From Sphingobium bisphenolivorans (GTDB lineage: Bacteria > Pseudomonadota > Alphaproteobacteria > Sphingomonadales > Sphingomonadaceae), in the NCBI RefSeq assembly GCF_000412635.1, contig NZ_ASTG01000005.1, forward strand, positions 1 to 64,000: a DNA stretch of 64,000 nt, given 5' to 3'. Each line of letters begins with the position of its first letter. Position 1 is the stretch's first letter. A program made the translations under genes and the position numbers. The notes beneath the pieces are model-generated. The model worked only from the letters and a program-made list of their open reading frames with translations. It searched no databases and was not told the origin of the DNA. Of the stretch, positions 16,638-25,081 are shown in pieces.

Positions 16638-17476
16638 CCCTTCAGCTCCATCGCGCGGGCGTAGAGGGCGCGACGATCGACGCCGAGCTTCTTCGCCACC
16701 TCCCCCGCCGCCTTGGAGACGGGGAGCCGCTCCATCGCTTCCCGCAGCGCAGCGTCGGCATCCTCCGCGCTCGGGGGCGGCGCTTCGCCGGGAGGGCCGA
16801 CGATGACGACGATCTCCCCCTTGGGCGGCGCGTCGGCATAGCGGGCGGAAAGTTCGGCGAGCGTGCCGGTCGCCGTTTCCTCGAACGCCTTGCTGATCTC
16901 ACGGCTGACGGCGGCCTCCCGGTCGCCCAGATGCTCTGCCATCGCGGCCAGGCTTTCCGACAGGCGCGGGCCGCTTTCGTAGAAGACCAACGTGGCGCGC
17001 AAGGCGGCGACCTCGCCCAGCGCATCGCCGCGCGCCTTTTGCTTGGCCGGCAGGAAGCCCATGAACAGGAAGCGATCGGTGGGCAGGCCCGACAGCGTCA
17101 GCGCGGCTATGGCGGCGCTGGGACCCGGCAGCGTCGTGATCTTCCGCCCCGCAGCCCGCGCGTCGCGCACCAGCTTGTAGCCCGGGTCGGAGATCAGCGG
17201 CGTGCCCGCGTCCGACAGCAGCGCCACCGATTCGCTCGCCATCCGCTCGACCAGGCGGGCGCGCACCCCCTCCGCACTATGGTCGTGATAGGGGATCATC
17301 GGCCGCTCCGACCCGGCATGACGCAGCAAACGTGCGCTGACCCGTGTATCTTCCACGGCGACCACATCGGCCAGCCGCAGGACTTGCGCCGCGCGGGGGG
17401 TAAGGTCACCAAGGTTGCCGATCGGCCCCGCAACGATGTAAAGCCCTGCTTCCAGCCCATAAGATTGAGTTTCCAT
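16634..17476 (-). CDS. rsmI: 16S rRNA (cytidine(1402)-2'-O)-methyltransferase
   Basis: Methylates C1402 of 16S rRNA. 280 residues from an ATG at 17476. The tetrapyrrole-methylase fold motifs are IVAGPIGNLGDLTPRA, LADVVAVEDTRVSARLLRH, VALLSDAGTPLISDPGYKLV and TLPGPSAAIAALTLSGLPTDRFLFMGFLP. The start is 11 bp from the divergent lpoA-like start, and a start at 17569 inside that gene is unlikely. No strong ribosome site is seen upstream. Confidence 0.95.
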   Translation of the reverse strand: METQSYGLEAGLYIVAGPIGNLGDLTPRAAQVLRLADVVAVEDTRVSARLLRHAGSERPMIPYHDHSAEGVRARLVERMASESVALLSDAGTPLISDPGYKLVRDARAAGRKITTLPGPSAAIAALTLSGLPTDRFLFMGFLPAKQKARGDALGEVAALRATLVFYESGPRLSESLAAMAEHLGDREAAVSREISKAFEETATGTLAELSARYADAPPKGEIVVIVGPPGEAPPPSAEDADAALREAMERLPVSKAAGEVAKKLGVDRRALYARAMELKG

Positions 17477-17487
17477 AAGGACGCCAG

Positions 17488-18690
17488 ATGACAGAGACGG
17501 ATGCCCCCCGGCAAGCGGACTTGTTCGCTTCGATGAAACGTGGCGGGCGGATTTTGTTCGCGGTGACAACGCTGCTGGTTGCCGCCTGTCAGTCGGTCGT
17601 GCCCAGGGGCCCCGGTCCGGCGCCGGTGCCCGGTTCGGCGCAGCCGGGGCCGGACGTGACGCAGGGCCTGCCCACCGACGCGACGCGCCACCGGGTCGCG
17701 CTACTGGTGCCGATGAGCGGCCCCAATGCGGGAGTAGGCCAGTCGATCGCCAACGCGACGACTCTCGCCCTGCTGGACACGAAAGCCGACCGGGTTCGCA
17801 TCACCACCTATGACACGGGCGTGGGTGCCGCTGCCGCCGTGAGCAAGGCTTTGGCGGAGGGCAATCGCCTGATCCTTGGCCCCCTGCTGGCGGAGGATGC
17901 CCGGATCGTTGGTCCGATCGCCGCGCGCGCCAATGTGCCGGTGATCAGTTTCTCCAATGACGTCAGCGTCGCGGGCAACGGCGTTTACATCATGGGCTAC
18001 AACCCCAACCAGTCCATCGAGCGCGTGGTCGACTACGCCAAGGGCCGCGGCCTGTCGAAATTCGCCGCGCTGGTGCCGCGCGGCGTCTATGGCGAACGGT
18101 CGGGCACAGCATTACTCCGCGCCGTGGAGCAGGCGGGCGGGACCGTCGTGTCCATGCAGACCTTCGACCGGACATCCGCCTCCATGACGGCGGCGATCAA
18201 GAAACTGCACGCCTCGTCCAGCTATGACGCGCTGCTGATCGCCGATAGCGGCCGGGTCGCGCTACAGGTCGCGCCCATCGTGCGCAAGAATGGCGGTGCT
18301 TCGGCACGGCTGCTCGGCACGGAATTGTGGAACACCGATAACAGCCTTGCCTCCAGCCCGGTGCTGCGCGGTGCCTGGTTCGCCAGCGTGTCGGACGGCC
18401 TCTACCGGCAGCTCGCGGGCAAATACCGCGCCCGCTACGGCAGCGCGCCGTTCCGGCTGTCAGCCATGGGCTATGATGCGGTGCTGCTGACCGTGCGGAT
18501 AGCGCGCGACTGGAAGCCGGGCACGCCCTTCCCCGCGGCTCGGCTGCGGGATGCCGGAGGCTTCGCGGGCATCGACGGCGCCTTCCGCTTCAGCCGCAAC
18601 GGCATCGCGGAGCGGGCGCTGGAAGTGAATGAGGTCGGCAGCGGATCCGTAACCGTGGTGGACCCAGCTCCAAAGGCGTTCGCGGAATAG
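17488..18690 (+). CDS. penicillin-binding protein activator (LpoA-like lipoprotein)
   Basis: 400 residues. A lipobox LLVAAC (cysteine at about residue 34) follows a hydrophobic segment, then a proline-rich linker (residues about 38-60). The rest is a type 1 periplasmic-binding-like domain: RVALLVPMSGPNAGVGQSIANATTLALLD, GNRLILGPLLAEDARIVGPIAARANVPVISFSND and FAALVPRGVYGERSG. This is the C-terminal half of LpoA, which activates PBP1A; the N-terminal TPR half of enteric LpoA is missing, as in other alphaproteobacteria. It is divergent to rsmI with AAGGA just before the ATG. Confidence 0.88.
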   Translation: MTETDAPRQADLFASMKRGGRILFAVTTLLVAACQSVVPRGPGPAPVPGSAQPGPDVTQGLPTDATRHRVALLVPMSGPNAGVGQSIANATTLALLDTKADRVRITTYDTGVGAAAAVSKALAEGNRLILGPLLAEDARIVGPIAARANVPVISFSNDVSVAGNGVYIMGYNPNQSIERVVDYAKGRGLSKFAALVPRGVYGERSGTALLRAVEQAGGTVVSMQTFDRTSASMTAAIKKLHASSSYDALLIADSGRVALQVAPIVRKNGGASARLLGTELWNTDNSLASSPVLRGAWFASVSDGLYRQLAGKYRARYGSAPFRLSAMGYDAVLLTVRIARDWKPGTPFPAARLRDAGGFAGIDGAFRFSRNGIAERALEVNEVGSGSVTVVDPAPKAFAE

Positions 18691-18710
18691 GCGGATCAGG
18701 GAAGCCTGCT

Positions 18711-18724
18711 CCTGCCTTCGCAGG
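18711..18724. terminator. short hairpin between convergent genes
   Basis: A 5-bp stem CCTGC-CTTC-GCAGG in the 43-bp gap between the lpoA-like gene and the convergent ABC ATPase gene. There is no T-run, so termination is only suggested by its position. Confidence 0.35.
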
Positions 18725-18733
18725 GACGCATGA

Positions 18734-19510
18734 CTACTTGACCCTTCCCGTCGGTAGGATCAGCGGCCGCGCGCCATCAGGCTCGATCCGGGCGCTGATC
18801 CCATAGACGCTCGCCAACGCCTGCTGCGTGAGCACGTCGAGGGGCGCGCCGTCTGCCACCATCCTGCCCCGATCCATCAGCACGAGCCGGTCGCAGTAAC
18901 GCGCGGCCATGTTGAGATCGTGAAGCACCGTCACAACCAGCGATCCCGCTACCGCCTCCGCCTTCAACAGGTTCATGACATCGATCTGGTGCCCCGGGTC
19001 GAGCGCGGCGAGCGGCTCATCGGCGATCAGCGCGGGTGCGCCCACCGCCAGCGCGCGCGCAAGCAGGACTCGCGCCCGCTCGCCGCCTGACAATTCGGTC
19101 GCCACCCGCCCCTTCAGGTGCAGCACGTCCGCCCGTGCAAGCGCTGCATCGACCATCGCTTCGTCTTCGGCAGACAGGCGGGACAAGGGGCCGAGATGCG
19201 GCATCCGCCCCAACGCGACCAGCCGCTCCACCGCCAGCGGCCAATGCAGCGTCTGCCCCTGCGGCAGGTAAGCGACACGCCGGGCAATATCCCGGCGGCT
19301 GAGGCTTCCGATGGGATGATCATCGATCAGGACCGCACCTTCGACTCGCTTCTCCAGCCCCAGCATCGCCCGGATCAGCGTCGACTTGCCCGCGCCATTG
19401 GGGCCGATGATGCCGACCAGTTGACCGGGCTCCAGCCGAAGGTCGATGTCCGATACCGCGGAATAGCGGCCCAGCCGCACGGAAAGCGCCTGCGCGCGGA
19501 TCGTCACCAT
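18734..19510 (-). CDS. btuD: cobalamin/siderophore-type ABC importer ATPase
   Basis: 258 residues. Walker A GPNGAGKST (residues about 36-44), signature LSGGERARVLLARAL, Walker B PALIADEPLAALD and the H-loop VLHDLNMAARYCDRLVLM are all present. It overlaps the permease gene by 7 bp and belongs to the FecE/BtuD class. Placement beside btuF and the riboswitch-controlled btuB makes cobalamin the likely cargo; without that context heme or ferric siderophore would also fit. Confidence 0.85.
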   Translation of the reverse strand: MVTIRAQALSVRLGRYSAVSDIDLRLEPGQLVGIIGPNGAGKSTLIRAMLGLEKRVEGAVLIDDHPIGSLSRRDIARRVAYLPQGQTLHWPLAVERLVALGRMPHLGPLSRLSAEDEAMVDAALARADVLHLKGRVATELSGGERARVLLARALAVGAPALIADEPLAALDPGHQIDVMNLLKAEAVAGSLVVTVLHDLNMAARYCDRLVLMDRGRMVADGAPLDVLTQQALASVYGISARIEPDGARPLILPTGRVK

Positions 19511-20499
19511 AGCCGCCGCTCCCGCATCAGGTGGATGAGGAAGACTGGCACGCCGAGCAATGCGGTCAGCACGCCCAGCTTGAGTTCGCTGCTGGTTGGA
19601 ATCAGCCGCACGCCGATGTCCGCCAGAGTGAGCAGTGCCGCTCCCCCCAGAGCCGAAGGCAGCAATAACGCGGAGGGCGAGCGGTCGGTCAGCGGCCGGA
19701 CCAGATGCGGCACGATCAGGCCGACAAAGCCGATCGCACCCGACACCGCCACCGCGCCGCCCACACCGACCGCCAGCCCCAGCATCATGCGCATCCGGGC
19801 CGCGCGCAAATCGATCCCCAGCGCCTGCGCGCCATCTTCTCCCAGCGTCAACGCGTCTAGCGTCCGCCCATCCGCCACCAGCAGCGCCGATCCGATCATC
19901 ACGCAGGGCAGCGCCGTCCAGACATGCGCATAGCTGCGATTTTCCAGGCTCCCCATCAGCCAGCTCATGATCTCCATCGCCGCAAAGGGATTGGGCGAGA
20001 GGTTCAGCGACAGGCTGATGCCGGCCCCCGCCAGCGTCGCGATGGCAATGCCGGCGAGGATCAGCGTCAGCGGGCTTTCCGCCGGCCCGGCCAGCAGGAA
20101 CAGCGCGCCCAGCGCGGCGAGGCTTGTCGCTATGGCGAGCGACGGCAGCACCAGCGGATGCACCTGCGCCAGCCCGAAATAGAGCGCGGCGACCGCGCCC
20201 AACGCCGCCGCGTTGGAGGTGCCCAGCACCGAGGACTCGGCAAGGGGGTTGCGTAGATAACCTTGCAGCGCCGCACCCGAGAGGCCCAGCATCGCGCCCA
20301 CAATCACCCCGAGCAGCATCCTTGGCATGCGCAAATCGACGAGGATCGAGCGCGCCACCTCATCGCCGCCCTCCATCAGAACGGCGATGATTCGGGCCGG
20401 CGACAAGGCGACGGCGCCCAAAGCTACCGAACCCAGCGCGGCAAGCACCACCAGCACAGCCAGCACAGGCATCAGCAAGGGATGGCGCCGGCCGCTCAT
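19504..20499 (-). CDS. btuC: cobalamin-type ABC importer permease
   Basis: 331 residues with about ten membrane segments of the FecCD family. Typical features are RIIAVLMEGGDEVARSILVDLRMPRMLLGVIVGAMLGLSGAALQGYLRNPLAESSVLGTSNAAALGAV and the late GFVGLIVPHLVRPLTDRSPSALLLPSALGGAALLTLADIGVR. It is the first gene of btuCD and starts 38 bp from the divergent btuF start. No riboswitch fits in that gap. Confidence 0.87.
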   Translation of the reverse strand: MSGRRHPLLMPVLAVLVVLAALGSVALGAVALSPARIIAVLMEGGDEVARSILVDLRMPRMLLGVIVGAMLGLSGAALQGYLRNPLAESSVLGTSNAAALGAVAALYFGLAQVHPLVLPSLAIATSLAALGALFLLAGPAESPLTLILAGIAIATLAGAGISLSLNLSPNPFAAMEIMSWLMGSLENRSYAHVWTALPCVMIGSALLVADGRTLDALTLGEDGAQALGIDLRAARMRMMLGLAVGVGGAVAVSGAIGFVGLIVPHLVRPLTDRSPSALLLPSALGGAALLTLADIGVRLIPTSSELKLGVLTALLGVPVFLIHLMRERRLW

Positions 20500-20537
20500 G
20501 CTTTCCGTTCCCCCCCGCGCTTGCTACAGGCGCGGCC

Positions 20538-21347
20538 ATGCGGAGCTTTCGGATCATCGCTGCCCTTGGGGCGCTTGCGCTGGTGAGTGCTGGGCCGCCC
20601 CCACCGAAAAGGATCGTCTCGCTCAACACCTGCGCCGACCAATATGTGCTGGCGCTTGCGGACCCGGGACAGATCGCGGCGCTCAGTCCCTATGGTCACG
20701 ATCCCGAACTGTCGGCGGCGGTCGCGAAGGCGCGGCGCTACCGAACGCTCAAGCGGCCTGCCGAGGAAGTGCTGGCGATCCGCCCGGACCTGCTGATCGG
20801 CTTCCCAACCGGGAGCGGCGTCGTCGGCGCTCCGCCCGGCCAATGGCGCACGCTCGGCCTCGCGAGCGCAGACAGCTATGCGATGATCCTGGCGCAAATC
20901 CGGCAGGTGGCCGCCGCCGTGGGGCACCCCGCACGCGGCGAGGCGCTGATCGCCAGCATGAACCGCGATCTGGCCGCCCTGCCCCGCGCGCGGCGTGGCG
21001 GGATTGCCGCTTACTATCAGCGGCGCGGCTATATGACCGGAACGGGCACGCTGGTGGACGAGCTGATGCGCCGGGTCGGCCTCACCAATCTTGCGGGCAA
21101 GCTCGGCCGCCCCGCGCTTTCGCAATTGCCCCTGGAGGAACTGATCGCCGCCCGCCCCGACTGGCTCATTGTCGAGAGCGGCAGCGAGCAGGTGGTCGAT
21201 CAGGGAACTGAGATGCTGCAACATCCGATCCTGAAGCACATCCCGCGCATCCGCGTGCCGCAGGCGTGGACGGTGTGCGGCGGCCCCGCCTATGTGCAGG
21301 CCGCCCGCCTCATGGCGGCGCAGATCAACGCCGCGCCGTCCAGCTGA
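20538..21347 (+). CDS. btuF: periplasmic cobalamin-binding protein
   Basis: 269 residues with a signal peptide (residues about 1-19). The helical-backbone binding fold is shown by KRIVSLNTCADQYVLALADPGQIAALSPYGHDPELSAAVAKARRY and by RPAEEVLAIRPDLLIGF, features of BtuF and FecB-like proteins. It is convergent to btuB and divergent to btuCD, so the four genes form three transcripts. Cargo is inferred from the neighbourhood. Confidence 0.83.
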   Translation: MRSFRIIAALGALALVSAGPPPPKRIVSLNTCADQYVLALADPGQIAALSPYGHDPELSAAVAKARRYRTLKRPAEEVLAIRPDLLIGFPTGSGVVGAPPGQWRTLGLASADSYAMILAQIRQVAAAVGHPARGEALIASMNRDLAALPRARRGGIAAYYQRRGYMTGTGTLVDELMRRVGLTNLAGKLGRPALSQLPLEELIAARPDWLIVESGSEQVVDQGTEMLQHPILKHIPRIRVPQAWTVCGGPAYVQAARLMAAQINAAPSS

Positions 21348-21374
21348 GAGGGTGAAACCCCTCACACGCGCCCC

Positions 21375-23225
21375 TTAGAACCGCACACGCACACCCCCAT
21401 AGGCCGACCGGCCATAGGTGCTGTAGCCATAGACGGTCGCATATTCCTCATCGAACAGATTGTCGATGCGGCCATAGACTTCCAGATTCTCGGTGATCGG
21501 CAGCGAAGCGCGGACACCGACCAGCGCATAGCCGTCCAGCCGCTGGGTGTTGGCGGCATCGTTGAAGCTGTCGCCCACCATCGTCACCGTGGCACCGGTG
21601 GACAGGCCGAACGACCAGCGATAATCGGCCGACATGCTCACCACGTCCTTCGCCCGGCGCGGCAGCAGCTTGCCTTCGTTGAGGCCGCCTTCGGACCGGT
21701 CCTTCGCGTCGATGTAGCTATACGCCGCCGTCACCGTCAGAGCCTCGACCGGCCGCAGGGTGACGGCAGCCTCCACGCCCTTTGCGCGGGTGCGGGTCAG
21801 GTTGATATATTGGCCGAAGGGCAGGATGAACCCGTCGAAATAGATCTGGTCATGAATATCGCGGCGGAAGGCGGTGACGGAGAATGTCGCGCGTCCACCA
21901 TCCAGGCTCTGGTCGAAGCCGACATCGTAGCTTTTGGACGTTTCCGGCTGCAGCGCCGCATTGCCGTTGAAGCTGTCGTAAAGCTGGAAAAGCGAGGGCG
22001 CCTTGAACCCCTCGCCATAACTGGCGCGCACATTGGTGCGGCCCTCGTTGGGCGTGTAGTTGGCGTTTGCGCCGAATGTGGTCGCTCCGCCGAACTGGCT
22101 GTGATCGTCATGACGAACCCCGCCGGTCAGTGACAAGCCGGCGAAAGGCTTCACCACCGCAAGCGCGTAGACGCTGTCGATATTGACCCGCGCGCTAGCG
22201 TCCGAACCAAAGCCGAAAAACGCGTAGTCCGGCCGCTCATGCTCATAGCCCAAGACGAGCTTCACAGGGTCGGCGGGCTGATAGACACCCTCATATTCAA
22301 AGCGCAGGTTGGTGCCGGAATAGCCATAGTCGGGTGCCGTCCCGCGCATGAAATAATAGTCGCGATCATTGCGGAACCAGGTGACAGCGGCGCGGTTCGT
22401 CAGCTTGCCGTCGAACAGCGACAGGTTGAGCCCGGCATAGCCGATATATTGGTCGAGCTTACTGACGTCGCTCGATTCCATCGGCGCGCCGAAGAAGATG
22501 TCGGTGTCGAGATCGGCGTGAATGTAATAGCCGCGCAGGTCGAGGCTGAAATTATCGCTGAAGGCCAGCTTCAGCTTGGCGTTGGTGGCGACATTTTCAT
22601 AGCCGTCCTTTTCCGTCCCATTGACGGCGGCAGAAATGCCATCCGTGCGGAAATAAGCCACACCAACCCCGCCCGAGGCGATGCCGCTGCTGCCCGACAC
22701 ATCCGCCTTGGCGTTCAGCGTGTCGGCATAGCCATAATCGAGCGAAGCGCTGCCGCCGAAACCCTGCGCCGGTTCGCCGGTCATGATGTTGACGACGCCG
22801 CCGATCGCCTGGCTGCCATAGACGACCGAATTGGATCCGCGCAGCACCTCGATCCGGCGGACATTGCCGGTCAGCAGGTTGCCGAAATCATAGCCGTCGC
22901 CGATGCCGCTGGGATCGTTGATCTTGACGCCGTCGACGAGCACCAGCGTCTGCGTCGTCTCCGCGCCCCGGATCGACACACCGGTGACGCCGCCGACCGC
23001 ATCGGCGCGGTTGAAGCGGACGCCCGGCGTCGTCGCCAGCAGGTCGGCGACGCTGACGGTCTGCCGCGTCACGATCGTCTGTTCGTCGATCACCGTCACC
23101 GCTTGACCCACTTCGTCGCGCGGCTGCTCGATGCCGAGCGCGGTGACGATGATGTCGTCCCTGTCCTGCGCCAGTGCGGGGGTCGCCGCGAGCAGCGCGG
23201 CGAGAGAGATGGTGGCCCTGATCAT
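21375..23225 (-). CDS. btuB: TonB-dependent vitamin B12 receptor
   Basis: Outer-membrane receptor for cobalamin, 616 residues. A signal peptide (residues 1-19) is followed by a TonB-box-like DDIIVTALGIEQPRDEVGQ and the plug domain (VADLLATTPGVRFNRADAVGGVTGVSIRGAETTQTLVLVDGVKI, and VRRIEVLRGSNSVVYGSQAIGGVVNIMT). The barrel ends in VRVRF with terminal phenylalanine. Length matches E. coli BtuB (614). A cobalamin riboswitch lies 190-370 bases upstream on the same strand, which fixes the substrate. Confidence 0.95.
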   Translation of the reverse strand: MIRATISLAALLAATPALAQDRDDIIVTALGIEQPRDEVGQAVTVIDEQTIVTRQTVSVADLLATTPGVRFNRADAVGGVTGVSIRGAETTQTLVLVDGVKINDPSGIGDGYDFGNLLTGNVRRIEVLRGSNSVVYGSQAIGGVVNIMTGEPAQGFGGSASLDYGYADTLNAKADVSGSSGIASGGVGVAYFRTDGISAAVNGTEKDGYENVATNAKLKLAFSDNFSLDLRGYYIHADLDTDIFFGAPMESSDVSKLDQYIGYAGLNLSLFDGKLTNRAAVTWFRNDRDYYFMRGTAPDYGYSGTNLRFEYEGVYQPADPVKLVLGYEHERPDYAFFGFGSDASARVNIDSVYALAVVKPFAGLSLTGGVRHDDHSQFGGATTFGANANYTPNEGRTNVRASYGEGFKAPSLFQLYDSFNGNAALQPETSKSYDVGFDQSLDGGRATFSVTAFRRDIHDQIYFDGFILPFGQYINLTRTRAKGVEAAVTLRPVEALTVTAAYSYIDAKDRSEGGLNEGKLLPRRAKDVVSMSADYRWSFGLSTGATVTMVGDSFNDAANTQRLDGYALVGVRASLPITENLEVYGRIDNLFDEEYATVYGYSTYGRSAYGGVRVRF

Positions 23226-23410
23226 GTTTCCTGCTTCCCTGAGCGCCGCTGCGACTTGGGGCTCGGGGCTTCCGCTTGCGCGGCCGGTTCAGGGGCGAGT
23301 CGACGCCAGTGCCTCGCCTCCGCACCGATACGGCCCCATGCCGCTCGACGTCGCTCAGACGGAAAACACCGTGCCGTGACCAGCCCCTGGGCCAAGGCAA
23401 GAGCGACCGG

Positions 23411-23598
23411 GCGCCGGCAGGTCTCCTGGCTCGCGGGTCAGGGCAACGATGCACGCACCTTCCCGGGCCTGGAGCCCAGTGGCGGGGACTTGTCCCCCGT
23501 GCATCGCGCTCGCCGCTTACAGTTGCAGGGACAGCCACGGAATAGGACGGTATCCCGCCCGCACCGCATTCCCGTTTTCAGCCCTTCCGGGCACCGGC
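23411..23598 (-). ncRNA. cobalamin riboswitch in the btuB leader
   Basis: On the minus strand the region carries the conserved cobalamin aptamer elements in order: GGTGCC...GGGCTGAAAACGGGAA near 23570-23598, then CCGTGGCTGTCCCTGCAACTGTAAGCGG, GCCACTGGG, CCGGGAAGG and the B12 box AGCCAGGAGACCTGCCGGC (23413-23431). About 185 bases of leader follow before btuB and should hold the switching hairpin. It should turn btuB down when adenosyl- or methylcobalamin is plentiful. Exact ends are approximate. Confidence 0.95.
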
Positions 23599-23678
23599 GC
23601 GATCTTCTTGTGCAAGCGGTTGCCCGCTTGACCCGCGCGCCATAAGGGAAAGACGGGCGTCTGCCAAGGAGGCGATGG

Positions 23679-24215
23679 ATGCGATTGCTGGGCGCGATAC
23701 TGGCTGGAGGGCGATCGAGCCGCTTCGGGAGCGACAAGGCTGCGGCGATGCTCGACGGGCGGACGTTGCTGGATCATGCCGCGGCGTCGATCGCGCCGCA
23801 TGTGGAGGCGGTGGTCGTGTGCGGGCGGATTGTCGAGGGGATGATCGGACTGTCCGACCGCCCAGCGCCCGACATGGGGCCGCTCGGCGGACTGAACGCG
23901 GCGCTGCATCATGCGGCGGCGCGGGGCTATGACGCCGTGCTGACGACCGGATGCGACGTCCCCGACTATCCCGAAGGGCTGGCCGAAGCGCTGATCGGCG
24001 ACAGCGCCGCCGTGTTGAAGGGGCAGCAGCTTGCGGGTTTCTGGCCGTCCAGCCTCGCCGATGAACTGGACGCACATCTGGCCGAGGATAATAACCGCTC
24101 GATCTACGGCTGGATCGAGCGCGTCGGTGCGCGTATCATCGACCGGCCGGAATATGTGCTACCCAATATCAACCGGCCGGAGGATTTGGCGGCGTTGGAA
24201 AAGAGCGGTCGATAG
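23679..24215 (+). CDS. mobA: molybdenum cofactor guanylyltransferase
   Basis: Attaches GMP to molybdopterin to make the MGD cofactor needed by DMSO-reductase-family enzymes such as the nitrate reductase encoded nearby. 178 residues with LGAILAGGRSSRFGSDKAAAMLDG (GTP-binding loop) at the N-terminus, DMGPLGGLNAALHHA and TTGCDVP. AGGAG precedes the ATG. It is convergent with the nitrate operon and divergent to the riboswitch-btuB transcript. Confidence 0.93.
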   Translation: MRLLGAILAGGRSSRFGSDKAAAMLDGRTLLDHAAASIAPHVEAVVVCGRIVEGMIGLSDRPAPDMGPLGGLNAALHHAAARGYDAVLTTGCDVPDYPEGLAEALIGDSAAVLKGQQLAGFWPSSLADELDAHLAEDNNRSIYGWIERVGARIIDRPEYVLPNINRPEDLAALEKSGR

Positions 24216-24223
24216 CGATGCGT

Positions 24224-24243
24224 GTTCCTGCGAAAGCAGGAAC
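24224..24243. terminator. GNRA-loop hairpin between mobA and cobA
   Basis: A perfect 8-bp stem GTTCCTGC / GCAGGAAC closed by GAAA in the 83-bp gap between two convergent genes. It has no T-run, so it may be a repeat or mRNA end-protecting hairpin that also serves as a terminator. The same short sequence type is common in sphingomonad intergenic regions. Confidence 0.45.
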
Positions 24244-24298
24244 CGGCTCGACGACAGGATTGGGCCCCAGCCCCCTCGGGCGCCCGTCATCCTATGCT

Positions 24299-25081
24299 TC
24301 AGACCTTCAGCGCAGCGCTTGCGGCGACTTCGGCCGGAACATGCGTCCCCCCCACCGCTTCCCCGATCATCAGCAGGGTCGGGTCCTCGTCGCTGATCGT
24401 CTGAACCAGGAAGGCGAGCGCCGACAGCTTGCCCCGGATCAGACGCTCTGTCGGAAGGGAGACGTTCACCGCCACCATCACCGGCGTTTCAGGATCGCGT
24501 CCGGCGGCGATCAACTCGCGGCTGATCTCGGCGGCGGCGGCACGGCCCATATAGATGCCAAGCGTGCTGCCGGGCCGGGCCAATGCTTCCCAATCGAGCT
24601 TGAGCGGCTCACCGGCCTTCAGATGCGCCGTCACCATGGTCAGGCCGCGGGCCTTGCCGCGCAGCGTGAGCGAGCAATGGCCGCTCGCCGCCGCCGCGCT
24701 GGCGGTCGTGATGCCGGGGCAGATGCTGACGCGAATGCCGTCTTTCGCCAGATGCTCCATCTCCTCCGCCGAGCGCCCGAAGACGGAGGGGTCGCCACCC
24801 TTCAGGCGCACGACGCGCTTGCCCGCTTTCGCGGCGGCGAGCAGCAGGTCGTTGATGCTCTCCTGCACCTTGGAGTGCCGGCCCGACCGCTTGCCGACGC
24901 TCACCCGTTCTACCCCTTGGGGAATCAGGTCGAGCACGCCCGGCCCCACCAGCGCGTCGAAGAAGACGATCTCCGCCGCTGCGATCAGCTTCTCGGCCTT
25001 GCGGGTGAGCAGGTCCGGATCGCCCGGCCCTGCCCCGACCAGCCAGACTTGTCCGGGGGCGATAAGCTCATTCTGCTGCAT
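24299..25081 (-). CDS. cobA: uroporphyrinogen-III C-methyltransferase (SUMT)
   Basis: Methylates uroporphyrinogen III twice to precorrin-2, the branch point to siroheme and cobalamin. 260 residues from the ATG at 25081. The motifs VWLVGAGPGDPDLLTRKAEKLI, VFFDALVGPGVLDL, VGKRSGRHSKVQESIND, VRLKGGDPSVFGRSAEEMEHL and GITTASAAAASGHCSLTLRG are typical. It overlaps the end of nasA by 14 bp and is the last gene of the nitrate operon, so here it probably serves siroheme synthesis for NirB. Confidence 0.95.
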   Translation of the reverse strand: MQQNELIAPGQVWLVGAGPGDPDLLTRKAEKLIAAAEIVFFDALVGPGVLDLIPQGVERVSVGKRSGRHSKVQESINDLLLAAAKAGKRVVRLKGGDPSVFGRSAEEMEHLAKDGIRVSICPGITTASAAAASGHCSLTLRGKARGLTMVTAHLKAGEPLKLDWEALARPGSTLGIYMGRAAAAEISRELIAAGRDPETPVMVAVNVSLPTERLIRGKLSALAFLVQTISDEDPTLLMIGEAVGGTHVPAEVAASAALKV

